Below, piece after piece: positions 1-6,342 of a DNA stretch of 12,236 bases (position 1 is its first letter; each line of letters opens with the position of its first letter). A program made the position numbers and the translations under genes. The notes under the pieces were generated by a model, which was not told the DNA's origin, ran no database searches, and was given only the letters and a program-made list of their open reading frames with translations. The stretch is from Rhodobacteraceae bacterium UBA6273 (GTDB taxonomy: Bacteria > Pseudomonadota > Alphaproteobacteria > Rhodobacterales > Rhodobacteraceae), in the NCBI GenBank assembly GCA_002440625.1, contig DJUV01000344.1, positions 1 to 12,236 of the forward strand, in the 5' to 3' direction.

Positions 1-461
1 AGATCGAGAACGGCAATACCTCGCCCTCGCTGACGACGCTGCAGGTACTGAGCCACGCCTTTTCGGTGCCCGTCACCGCCTTCTTCAAAAGTTATGAGGA
101 ATGGCGCGAGGCGCAGCATGTGAAGTCGGGCGAGCATATCGAGATCGAACGCCGCGGCACCCGTGCAGGCCACAAGTGTCACATTCTGGGTCATATCGGC
201 TCCAACAGCTCGGGCGTGGTGGTGGAGCCATACATCATCACGCTGACGACGCAGAGCGACACCTTCCCCGCGTTCCAGCATGAGGGTCTTGAACTTCTCT
301 ACATGCTGGAAGGCGAGGTCGACTACCGGCACGGTGACCAGGTGTTTCCCTTGAAGCCGGGCGACAGTCTGTTCTTCGACGCCGACGCCCCGCATGGGCC
401 GGAGGCGCTGGTCAAGTTGCCGGCGCGCTATCTCTCGGTGATTTCCTATCCGCAGGGGTGA
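1..461 (+). CDS. XRE-family transcriptional regulator with C-terminal cupin domain (5' partial)
   Basis: The reading frame is open from base 3 to the TGA at 459-461 (152 residues visible), so the start lies upstream of the window. The first visible residues (IENGNTSPSLTTLQ, then LSHAFSVPVTAFF) are typical of the end of an XRE/Cro-type helix-turn-helix. A single cupin domain follows: the HEGLELLYMLEGEV stretch matches cupin motif 1, and the KPGDSLFFDADAPHGP stretch with its histidine matches motif 2. In this family the cupin pocket senses a small ligand and the HTH binds the operator. GTG at 66 could be read as a start, but this would remove the HTH, so I treat it as internal. A degraded region of more than 500 bp separates it from the phosphonate locus, and its target is unknown. 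Confidence 0.85.
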   Translation, partial: IENGNTSPSLTTLQVLSHAFSVPVTAFFKSYEEWREAQHVKSGEHIEIERRGTRAGHKCHILGHIGSNSSGVVVEPYIITLTTQSDTFPAFQHEGLELLYMLEGEVDYRHGDQVFPLKPGDSLFFDADAPHGPEALVKLPARYLSVISYPQG

Positions 462-481
462 GACGGGCCGGGTATAGGCCG

Positions 482-694
482 CTACTGAACGCCGCCCGCC
501 ATCTTGCCGACGAAGTAGACATCGGCTCCGGCGGTCTTCAGCGTGAAGCCCCCCAGAAGCACAGCGTAGCAGACGAAGACCAGCCCCCGCACCGGCTGGC
601 GGTTCAGGACCTGTCCGACGCCCGGCAACAACAGCGCCACCGCAAGGACGATGCGCGGATTGCGCGGCGGCTTCGCTGGGTTTCCTTTGCAAGG
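482..694 (-). pseudogene. Remnant of a small membrane protein gene, broken at both ends
   Basis: On the minus strand a frame runs from just after a TGA at 695-697 to a TAG at 482-484. It encodes about 70 residues with a convincing membrane-protein character: a basic KPPRNPR start, a hydrophobic segment IVLAVALLLPGVGQV, a polar NRQPVRG turn, a second hydrophobic segment LVFVCYAVLLGGF, then FVGKMAGG. This resembles small alphaproteobacterial membrane proteins with a PG-x-GQ-x-x-N-x-x-PxRG pattern (recalled, not searched). No ATG, GTG or TTG lies upstream of the conserved-looking part in this frame. The stop also falls where such proteins usually continue into another hydrophobic stretch. I read it as a frameshifted, truncated relic. 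The opposite-strand frame over this stretch is Arg/Gln/His-rich and looks like a shadow. Confidence 0.4.
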
Positions 695-1029
695 TCAAGA
701 ACATCCTCGCGGAGCGTGACCTCCGTGGCCATGTCCGCGCCCAGCAGTTCAAGTTTCTCTGCGGCTTCCTCGGTGGGCACCGCTGCCATCGCGAACGCCA
801 CGGCCACATGAACCCGCGCGAGATTCACGACCACTTCGACGTCCGGTCCGGGGATGCCGAGGACTGGCTGGCGATCTTCGATCGCGGATTGCGGGATACC
901 GACCTCCCTGATCCGCAACGCCTTCAGATCATGCCCACCTTCCGTCGCGCGGCACCGAGCCAGGTGTACGTTCAGGCCCGAAGCAGACTGTTCGGCATAT
1001 CGCCAACGGCTTTCCGGGGCTGGCTTCCG
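695..1029. other. Stretch without an assignable gene
   Basis: No frame here gives a protein I recognise. The minus-strand frame of the LysR gene stays open past its stop at 1030-1032 down to 604, with high GC at third positions. It lacks a convincing start and its composition (runs of Val, Ala and Arg) looks like a shadow. On the plus strand, the frame with an ATG at 808 is also open, has similar GC bias and no good ribosome binding site, and runs antisense into the LysR gene. With the membrane-protein relic next to it, this is best read as degraded sequence. I saw no tRNA, clear terminator or repeat. Confidence 0.4.
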
Positions 1030-1899
1030 TCAACCCGGGGCGAGGTTCCGGGCCACGTCGAAGAAGGCCTTCACCAGTTTGCCCGAGGCGCGTTCGCCGA
1101 GGCAGATCAGGGCCTCGTCCATGAGGACCGGCGGCGCGTCGATCTCGATCGGGTGGAGCCTTGCGTCCGAGCCGAATTCGGCGCGGGAGACGAAGCCGAC
1201 GCCTGCCCCCGAGGCCACGATTTCACGCACCGCCTCGCGCCCCTCGGCCTCGATCGACGGCTTCAGTTCGACTTGAAGATCGGCAGCGAGGTTCTCCAGC
1301 TTGAAACGGGTCTTTGATCCGCGCTCGCGCAAGACCAGCGGATGCTTTGCAAGGTCGCCCAGCAGCAGTTTCCGTTCGCCGGCCAAAGGATGGCTGTTGG
1401 CCACAAAGGCGATGATCGGCGATGAGTTCAGCTTCAGAACCTCGAAGTCGCGCGCCTCGGGGATCTCGCCCAGAACGCCGATTTCTGCCTCATAGGCGAA
1501 GAGGCTGGCGATGACCGTATCGGTGTTGCCGGAGCGGACAGTGACCTGCACGCCGGGATACTTCTGCCGGAAGATCGCCATGATGTGGAGGAGATGGTGC
1601 GCGGCATCGGCGACGATGCGCAGGGTTCCCGCCCGAAGTGCGCGCGATTCAGACAGAAGGTCGTGCGCCTGCTGTTCGGTGTCGAACATGCGGTTGGTGA
1701 TTTCCAGAAGCCGTTCGCCCGGACGGGTCAGCGTCACCTGCTTCTTGTGGCGATTGAAAAGCAGCACCTCATATTCTTCCTCCAGCTTGCGCACCTGGTC
1801 GGAGATGGCGGGCTGGGTGAGGAAGAGCGCTTCGGCGGCGCGGGAGAAGCCGCCGGTGATCGCGACATAGTGGAAGGCACGCAACTGGACATAGCGCAT
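1030..1899 (-). CDS. LysR-type transcriptional regulator, AEP-catabolism associated
   Basis: 289-residue LysR-family protein, full length for the family. The winged HTH occupies about residues 3-62, with the family pattern GGFSRAAEALFLTQPAISDQ followed by VRKLEEEYEVLLFNR. An effector-binding domain follows from about 90 to 285, beginning TLRIVADAAHH. It is transcribed divergently from the phosphonate genes, with its ATG at 1897-1899, only 5 bp from a 54-bp element that is repeated upstream of phnW. LysR proteins of this kind commonly sit beside phn genes and activate them in response to the phosphonate or an intermediate, and usually repress their own gene. That it controls 2001-10333 is inferred from position and from the shared box. 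The inducer cannot be read from the sequence. Confidence 0.88.
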   Translation of the reverse strand: MRYVQLRAFHYVAITGGFSRAAEALFLTQPAISDQVRKLEEEYEVLLFNRHKKQVTLTRPGERLLEITNRMFDTEQQAHDLLSESRALRAGTLRIVADAAHHLLHIMAIFRQKYPGVQVTVRSGNTDTVIASLFAYEAEIGVLGEIPEARDFEVLKLNSSPIIAFVANSHPLAGERKLLLGDLAKHPLVLRERGSKTRFKLENLAADLQVELKPSIEAEGREAVREIVASGAGVGFVSRAEFGSDARLHPIEIDAPPVLMDEALICLGERASGKLVKAFFDVARNLAPG

Positions 1900-1904
1900 G
1901 GCAG

Positions 1905-1958
1905 TGATCCATCAACAGAATCTATACACGCATTGAAACTAACGAATTGACATATGTA
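1905..1958. promoter_or_regulatory. Predicted LysR operator, copy 1 (regulator/transporter divergent region)
   Basis: 54-bp element, 40 of 54 bases identical without gaps to 3657-3710. It holds a LysR-type box GAT-N11-ATC at 1906-1922 (T-N11-A class), the conserved runs ACAGAATC and TAACGA, and a perfect -35-like TTGACA at 1947-1952 that overlaps a palindromic ACATATGT. It lies 5 bp upstream of the LysR ATG and ends 42 bp before the transporter ATG, so it could serve both autoregulation and activation. No good -10 hexamer is present at 17 bp spacing, which fits an activator-dependent promoter. Binding by the adjacent LysR protein is inferred. Confidence 0.65.
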
Positions 1959-1984
1959 AAGGCTGCGCAGAGGTTTTGCCCTTC

Positions 1985-1990
1985 AGGAGG
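1985..1990 (+). promoter_or_regulatory. Ribosome binding site fixing the transporter start at 2001
   Basis: AGGAGG, 10 bases upstream of ATG 2001. A longer in-frame reading from TTG 1947 would start inside the predicted -35/operator and has no Shine-Dalgarno sequence, so ATG 2001 is preferred. Confidence 0.75.
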
Positions 1991-2000
1991 GCCCCCCGCG

Positions 2001-3659
2001 ATGCAATTTTCCATGATCCTGCTGCATCTGGCCGGTGCTGCGCTGCTGCTGCTCTATGCCGTTCATCTGGTCCGAACCGGCGTCGAACGCGCCTACGGCG
2101 GGGTGCTGCGCATCTTCCTCGGCGGTGCCAAGGGCGGAGTCATAGGGTCCGCCGCATCCGGCATGGCCATGGCGGTGATGCTGCAAGGCTCGACGGCGGT
2201 GGCGATGCTCGCCTGCGGCTTTGCCGCCAGCGGGCTTCTGGCGGCGGCGAACGGACTAGCGCTGCTTCTCGGCGCTGACCTTGGCTCGGCGCTGGTCGTG
2301 CGCATCCTGTCCTTCAACCTCGGATGGCTGATCCCGGTCTGCATCCTTGTCGGCGGCATCCTGCATCTGAAGGTTCCGGGCCAGAAAGCGCGCGAGACGG
2401 GCCGCATCATCCTTGGCATCGGCTTCGTCCTCCTCTCGCTGAAACTGATCGGCGAGACGACCGGCCCCCTGCGTGAGGCTGCATTCCTGCCGGCGATCTC
2501 GGGCTATCTCGCCCGCGATTTCGCCACGGCCTTCCTGCTTGGCATCCTCTTCACCTGGGCGATCCATTCCAGCGTCGCCGCCGTGCTGATGCTGGCGGCC
2601 TTCGCCACGCACGGACTGGTTCCGCTGGAAGCCGGGGTTCCCATGATGCTGGGCGCCAATGTCGGCAGCGGCCTGATCGCTTTCGGCCTGTCGCGCGGGC
2701 TTGACCGGAAGGCGCAGCGGCTGCCGCTCGGCAATCTCTTGTTCCGGCTTGGCGGGGCGCTTGCCGCGCTCTTTGCTGTCGAGGGTATCGGGCTGCCGCT
2801 TCAATCGTTTGGCAGTCACGCCGGTGCGGCTTTGGTCAACCTCCACGTCATCTTCAATGCGTCACTGCTGATCCTGTGCCTGCCGCTTGCGGGCCCGATG
2901 GCGAAGCTGACGATGCAAATGCTACCTGAGCCAGCGTCAACGGACGGCGCCCCCGATCAGAAACGATCGGTGCTTGACGCGGCCGTCGTCGGAACGCCCC
3001 GGCTGGCGCTGGCCAGCGTGACGCGCGAGCTTCTCAGGATGGGGGAGCTGATCCAGCGCATGTATGCGCCGATCATGGATCTCTACCAGAACGGCGGCAA
3101 GGATCAGATCGCCCGCCTGCGCAAGATCGACCAGGACGTGAACGACGCGCATACGGGCATCAAGCTTTACGTTGCGCAGGTGAATGCCGGCGGCCTCAGC
3201 CTTGACGAAGCGCAGCGCGGGATCGAGCTGACGGATGTGGCGATCAACCTTGAACATGTCGGCGACATCATCGCCAAGACGCTGCTGGTTCTCGCTGAAG
3301 AGCGCGCAACAATGAAGCTGCGCTTTTCCGGCGAGGGCTGGGAAGAACTGCGTGCCCTTCATGAGCGCGTCATGGAAAACCTGCAGCTTGCGCTCAATGT
3401 GCTGATCTCCAACGACGTTGCCTCGGCGCGGCAGCTGGTGGCCGAAAAGGAGCATGTGCGGGCGATGGAGCGTGACAGCCACGAGCGGCACCTGCGCCGG
3501 TTGCAGGCCGGCAAGGTCGAAAGCATCGAGACGAGCGACCTGCATCTTGAGACGCTGAGGGCGCTGAAGGAGATCAACTCGCTTCTGGTGACGGTCGCCT
3601 ATCCGCTGCTGACCCAGACCGGCGACCTGCTTTCCAGCCGCCTGGCACGCTCCGCTTGA
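2001..3659 (+). CDS. Na/Pi-cotransporter family protein with C-terminal PhoU domain
   Basis: 552 residues from ATG 2001, two-part architecture. Residues about 1-305 are a very hydrophobic Na/Pi-cotransporter region with the inverted-repeat signatures of that family: QGSTA at 62-66 with GADLGSA at 91-97, and HSS at 189-191 with GANVGSG at 218-224, plus NLHVIFN at 280-286. Residues about 335-545 are a helical, charged PhoU domain containing NLEHVGD (416-422). This N-to-C arrangement is that of E. coli YjbB, a protein reported to export phosphate, rather than a classical uptake system. Its promoter region carries the same 54-bp element as phnW, so it is probably co-regulated with AEP breakdown. 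I infer phosphate efflux to relieve the phosphate released by PhnA. Uptake of phosphate or another anion is the alternative. Confidence 0.85.
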   Translation: MQFSMILLHLAGAALLLLYAVHLVRTGVERAYGGVLRIFLGGAKGGVIGSAASGMAMAVMLQGSTAVAMLACGFAASGLLAAANGLALLLGADLGSALVVRILSFNLGWLIPVCILVGGILHLKVPGQKARETGRIILGIGFVLLSLKLIGETTGPLREAAFLPAISGYLARDFATAFLLGILFTWAIHSSVAAVLMLAAFATHGLVPLEAGVPMMLGANVGSGLIAFGLSRGLDRKAQRLPLGNLLFRLGGALAALFAVEGIGLPLQSFGSHAGAALVNLHVIFNASLLILCLPLAGPMAKLTMQMLPEPASTDGAPDQKRSVLDAAVVGTPRLALASVTRELLRMGELIQRMYAPIMDLYQNGGKDQIARLRKIDQDVNDAHTGIKLYVAQVNAGGLSLDEAQRGIELTDVAINLEHVGDIIAKTLLVLAEERATMKLRFSGEGWEELRALHERVMENLQLALNVLISNDVASARQLVAEKEHVRAMERDSHERHLRRLQAGKVESIETSDLHLETLRALKEINSLLVTVAYPLLTQTGDLLSSRLARSA

Positions 3660-3710
3660 TACATCTACAGAATCGATCAACGGATATGAAATAACGATTT
3701 GGCATATACA
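3657..3710. promoter_or_regulatory. phnW: Predicted LysR operator, copy 2 (upstream of phnW)
   Basis: Second copy of the 54-bp element found at 1905-1958, overlapping the TGA of the transporter gene. The LysR box GAT-N11-ATC is at 3658-3674. It lies within a larger dyad TTGAT (3656-3660)/ATCAA (3676-3680). A second dyad ATATG-N14-CATAT spans about 3684-3707. ACAGAATC, TAACGA and CATAT are conserved with copy 1, and the -35-like hexamer falls at the same offset (42) in both. Binding is inferred, not shown. Confidence 0.68.
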
Positions 3711-3727
3711 TTCTGGCGACTGATATT
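3699..3727 (+). promoter_or_regulatory. phnW: Predicted sigma-70 promoter of the phnW operon
   Basis: TTGGCA at 3699-3704 (5/6 to the -35 consensus), 17-bp spacer, GATATT at 3722-3727 (4/6 to the -10 consensus). The start of transcription would be near 3733-3735, giving an untranslated leader of roughly 30 bases that contains GGAGG at 3748-3752. The -35 lies inside the LysR element, as expected for a class where the activator contacts RNA polymerase. Confidence 0.5.
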
Positions 3728-3762
3728 GGGCGCAACCCAGTTGATCCGGAGGCGGAACCGAG

Positions 3763-4977
3763 ATGAGTGTCGAGAAGAAAATCCTTGTGGCGGCAGGCTC
3801 TGACGCCGCTTTTGAAGCCCCGGCACTCGGTGAACCCTACCTTCTGACGCCCGGCCCGCTGACCACCTCCTATGCCGTCAAGCAGGCCATGCTGCGCGAC
3901 TGGGGGTCGTGGGATGCCGACTTCCGCGCCATGACCGCCGACATGCGCCGCAGGCTTCTGGCGCTGACCGGCGACCGCATCGGCGCCTACGACTGTGTGC
4001 CGCTGCAAGGCTCCGGCTCCTACTGCGTGGAGGCGATGCTCGGGTCCTTCGTGCCGAAGGATGGCAAGGTGCTGGTGCTGGCCAACGGCGCCTATGGCCT
4101 CCGCGCCGCGCAGACGATGCAGTATCTCGGCCGCGCCTACACGCTGATCGACAAGGGCGACTACCTGCCGCCGCGCGGCGATGAGGTTGGCGCGGAACTG
4201 GATGCCGATCCCGCGATCACCCATGTCATCGCCATTCACTGCGAGACGAGTTCGGGCATCCTGAACCCGGTAAAGGAAATCGCCGACGTCGTTCTGGCCA
4301 AGGGGCGCAAGCTTCTGGTCGACTCGATGAGTGCTTTCGGTGCGGTCGATCTTGACGTGAACGACATCCCCTACGAGGCGATGGTGTCCTCGGCCAACAA
4401 GTGCATCGAGGGCGTCCCCGGCTTCGGTTTCGTCATCGCGAAAAAGACGGCGCTGGAAGCGGCCAAGGGCCGAAGCCATTCGCTGTCGCTCGATGTCCAT
4501 GCGCAATGGGCGACGATGGAAAAGACCGGACAGTGGCGCTTTACCCCGCCGACCCATGTCGTCGCCGCCTTCATCGAGGCGCTGAAGACGCATGAGGCGG
4601 AAGGCGGCGTGCCGGCGCGCGGCGGGCGCTACGCCCGGAACCGCGACGTGATGGTCGCCGGTATGCGCGAGCTGGGGTTCGAGACGCTTCTGGCCGATAG
4701 CTGGCTTTCGCCGATCATCGTTACCTTCTTCTGCCCGGCGGACGGGAAGTTCGTCTTCTCGCGCTTCTACGACCTGATGAAGGACAAGGGCTTCATCATC
4801 TACCCCGGCAAGCTGACGGTGGTGGAGTCGTTCCGCGTCGGCTGCATCGGCCGGATGGACGAACATGTCATGCGCCGGGTCGTCGAGGCCGCGCGCCAGT
4901 CGCTTGACGAAATGGGCGTCGCCGACGCTTCGCCTCCGCAGGCGGCGCTCGACGAACGCGCCAAGCTCGCCGGTTGA
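3763..4977 (+). CDS. phnW: 2-aminoethylphosphonate:pyruvate transaminase PhnW
   Basis: 404-residue class V (fold type I) PLP aminotransferase. It transfers the amino group of AEP to pyruvate, giving phosphonoacetaldehyde and alanine in the cytoplasm. Family marks are visible: TPGPLTTS at 29-36 near the start, QGSGSY at 82-87 (phosphate-binding region), HCETSSG at 159-165, the PLP-ring aspartate in VDSMSAFG (D187), the Schiff-base lysine in SANKC (K213) and the carboxylate-binding arginine in SFRVGCIG (R358). The D-to-K spacing of 26 is the same as I recall for Salmonella PhnW (D168/K194). About 30 extra residues at the N and C ends account for the slightly greater length. ATG 3763 is preceded by GGAGG at 3748-3752. 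It is the first gene of the operon, followed 28 bp later by phnA. Confidence 0.95.
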   Translation: MSVEKKILVAAGSDAAFEAPALGEPYLLTPGPLTTSYAVKQAMLRDWGSWDADFRAMTADMRRRLLALTGDRIGAYDCVPLQGSGSYCVEAMLGSFVPKDGKVLVLANGAYGLRAAQTMQYLGRAYTLIDKGDYLPPRGDEVGAELDADPAITHVIAIHCETSSGILNPVKEIADVVLAKGRKLLVDSMSAFGAVDLDVNDIPYEAMVSSANKCIEGVPGFGFVIAKKTALEAAKGRSHSLSLDVHAQWATMEKTGQWRFTPPTHVVAAFIEALKTHEAEGGVPARGGRYARNRDVMVAGMRELGFETLLADSWLSPIIVTFFCPADGKFVFSRFYDLMKDKGFIIYPGKLTVVESFRVGCIGRMDEHVMRRVVEAARQSLDEMGVADASPPQAALDERAKLAG

Positions 4978-4991
4978 AATTCACCCCATCC

Positions 4992-4995
4992 AGGA
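4992..4995 (+). promoter_or_regulatory. phnA: Ribosome binding site deciding the phnA start
   Basis: AGGA lies 10 bases before ATG 5006 but only 1 base before the in-frame ATG 4997. Spacing therefore favours 5006. Starting at 5006 also gives active-site numbering identical to that recalled for S. meliloti PhnA. Confidence 0.6.
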
Positions 4996-5005
4996 CATGA
5001 AGAAA

Positions 5006-6265
5006 ATGAACAAGATCTCCCCCGCCACCGTCGTTGCCAACGGGCGCAACTACGCCTGGCCGCGCGTGCCCGCCATCGCCATCTGCCTTGACGGCTGCGA
5101 GCCTGCCTATCTTGATGAGGCGATCAAGGCGGGCCTCATGCCCGCGCTTCAGCGGATCAAGGCGAAGGGCACCGTGCGCACCGCGCATTCGGTGATCCCG
5201 TCCTTCACCAACCCGAACAACCTCTCCATCGCCACGGGGCGGCCCCCGGCGGTTCACGGCATCTGCGGGAATTACCTCTACAATCCCGAAACCGGGGAAG
5301 AGGTGATGATGAACGACCCGAAGTTCCTGCGTGCGCCGACTGTGTTCCAGGCGTTCTATGACGCGGGCGCCAAGGTCGCCGTCGTCACCGCAAAGGACAA
5401 GCTGCGCGCCCTTCTCGGCCACGGGCTGAAGTACGACGAAGACCGCGCCATCTGCTTCTCCTCGGAAAAATCGGATACCACGACCAAGGCGGCGAACGGC
5501 ATCGACAACGCGTCGAAGTGGCTCGGCCTGCCGGTGCCGGAAGTCTATTCCGCCGAGCTATCGGAGTTTGTCTTCGCTGCGGGCGTGAAGCTTCTGAAGG
5601 AATGGCGGCCGGATGTCATGTACCTGACGACGACCGACTATGTGCAGCACAAGTACGCACCGGGCGTGAAGCAGGCCAACGACTTCTACGAGATGTTCGA
5701 CCGCTACCTTGATGAATTGGACCAGCTTGGCGCCGCGATCGTCGTCACCGCCGACCACGGCATGAAGCCCAAACATCACGCCGACGGTTCGCCCAATGTC
5801 GTCTATGTGCAGGACCTGATGGACGAGTGGCTGGGCAAGGACGCAGCCCGTGTCATCCTGCCGATCACCGATCCTTACGTCGTGCATCACGGCGCGCTCG
5901 GTTCCTTTGCCACCGCCTATCTGCCGAAAGGTGCGGACAGCACCGCGATCATCGAAAAGCTGAAGCAGGTCGAAGGTATCACGGTAGTCTTGGGCCGCGA
6001 GGAGGGCTGCGCCCGGTTCGAACTGCCCGAGGACCGGATGGGCGACATCATCATGGTGTCGGGCGAGAACAAGACCATCGGCACCTCCGAGCATCGACAT
6101 GACCTTGCCGCGCTGAATGAACCCCTGCGCTCGCACGGCGGCCTGACTGAACAGGCGGTGCCGTTCATCACCAACCGCGTGCTCGAAAGGCAACCCGGCG
6201 CCCCCGAGCTTCGCAACTTCGACGCCTTCTACTACGCTGTCATGGCGGCTGCGCAGCCGGGCTGA
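5006..6265 (+). CDS. phnA: Phosphonoacetate hydrolase PhnA
   Basis: 419-residue member of the alkaline phosphatase / nucleotide pyrophosphatase superfamily that cleaves the C-P bond of phosphonoacetate to acetate and phosphate at a two-zinc site. All metal and nucleophile positions are present: D29 (CLDG), T68 (SFTNPN), D211 and H215 (DYVQH), D250-H251 (TADHG) and H377 (RSHGG). With the start at ATG 5006 these numbers coincide with those recalled for the structurally studied S. meliloti enzyme, which supports this start over ATG 4997. No signal peptide is seen, so it acts in the cytoplasm. It sits between phnW and phnY as in other phnWAY clusters. Because it needs PhnY to make its substrate, the gene order does not follow the reaction order. 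The presence of PhnA and absence of PhnX defines the acetate-forming branch. Confidence 0.95.
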   Translation: MNKISPATVVANGRNYAWPRVPAIAICLDGCEPAYLDEAIKAGLMPALQRIKAKGTVRTAHSVIPSFTNPNNLSIATGRPPAVHGICGNYLYNPETGEEVMMNDPKFLRAPTVFQAFYDAGAKVAVVTAKDKLRALLGHGLKYDEDRAICFSSEKSDTTTKAANGIDNASKWLGLPVPEVYSAELSEFVFAAGVKLLKEWRPDVMYLTTTDYVQHKYAPGVKQANDFYEMFDRYLDELDQLGAAIVVTADHGMKPKHHADGSPNVVYVQDLMDEWLGKDAARVILPITDPYVVHHGALGSFATAYLPKGADSTAIIEKLKQVEGITVVLGREEGCARFELPEDRMGDIIMVSGENKTIGTSEHRHDLAALNEPLRSHGGLTEQAVPFITNRVLERQPGAPELRNFDAFYYAVMAAAQPG

Positions 6266-6269
6266 GCGC

Positions 6270-6334
6270 GGTAGCCTCACCCGCCCGCGCTACCCATTTC
6301 ACCGCCCCTTGGCAATGGAGCCGAGGGTGAGGAG
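6270..6334 (+). promoter_or_regulatory. phnY: phnA-phnY intercistronic inverted repeats overlapping the phnY ribosome binding site
   Basis: CCTCACCC (6275-6282) is perfectly complementary to GGGTGAGG (6325-6332). The second arm covers part of the phnY Shine-Dalgarno GAGGAG (6329-6334). A competing short hairpin GGTAGC (6270-6275)/GCTACC (6289-6294) would hold the first arm mostly in its loop. This could tune phnY translation, but 6-8 bp stems in GC-rich DNA can be chance. Confidence 0.3.
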
Positions 6335-6342
6335 CCAGACCC

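Noticed and set aside
604..918. Minus-strand frame continuing from the LysR phase
   Set aside because: Only a TTG start is available and the Val/Ala-rich composition is shadow-like; no family recognised. It could be a relic, so the stretch is listed only as unassigned.
808..1317. Plus-strand open frame from ATG 808
   Set aside because: Its second half lies opposite the LysR gene, no convincing ribosome binding site precedes it, and the protein resembles no family I know. Third-position GC alone does not decide between strands here.
1947..2000. N-terminal extension of the Na/Pi-PhoU protein from TTG 1947
   Set aside because: It would begin inside the predicted -35/operator, lacks a Shine-Dalgarno sequence, and the hydrophobic N-terminus proper starts at ATG 2001 after AGGAGG.
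3574..4866. Long minus-strand open frame opposite phnW
   Set aside because: Antisense shadow of phnW: low-complexity Arg/His/Gly composition and no motif; phnW has all PLP-enzyme residues.
4865..5005. N-terminal extension of PhnA upstream of 5006
   Set aside because: The stretch overlaps the 3' end of phnW out of frame and is Arg/Ser-rich; residue numbering and the ribosome site support 5006.
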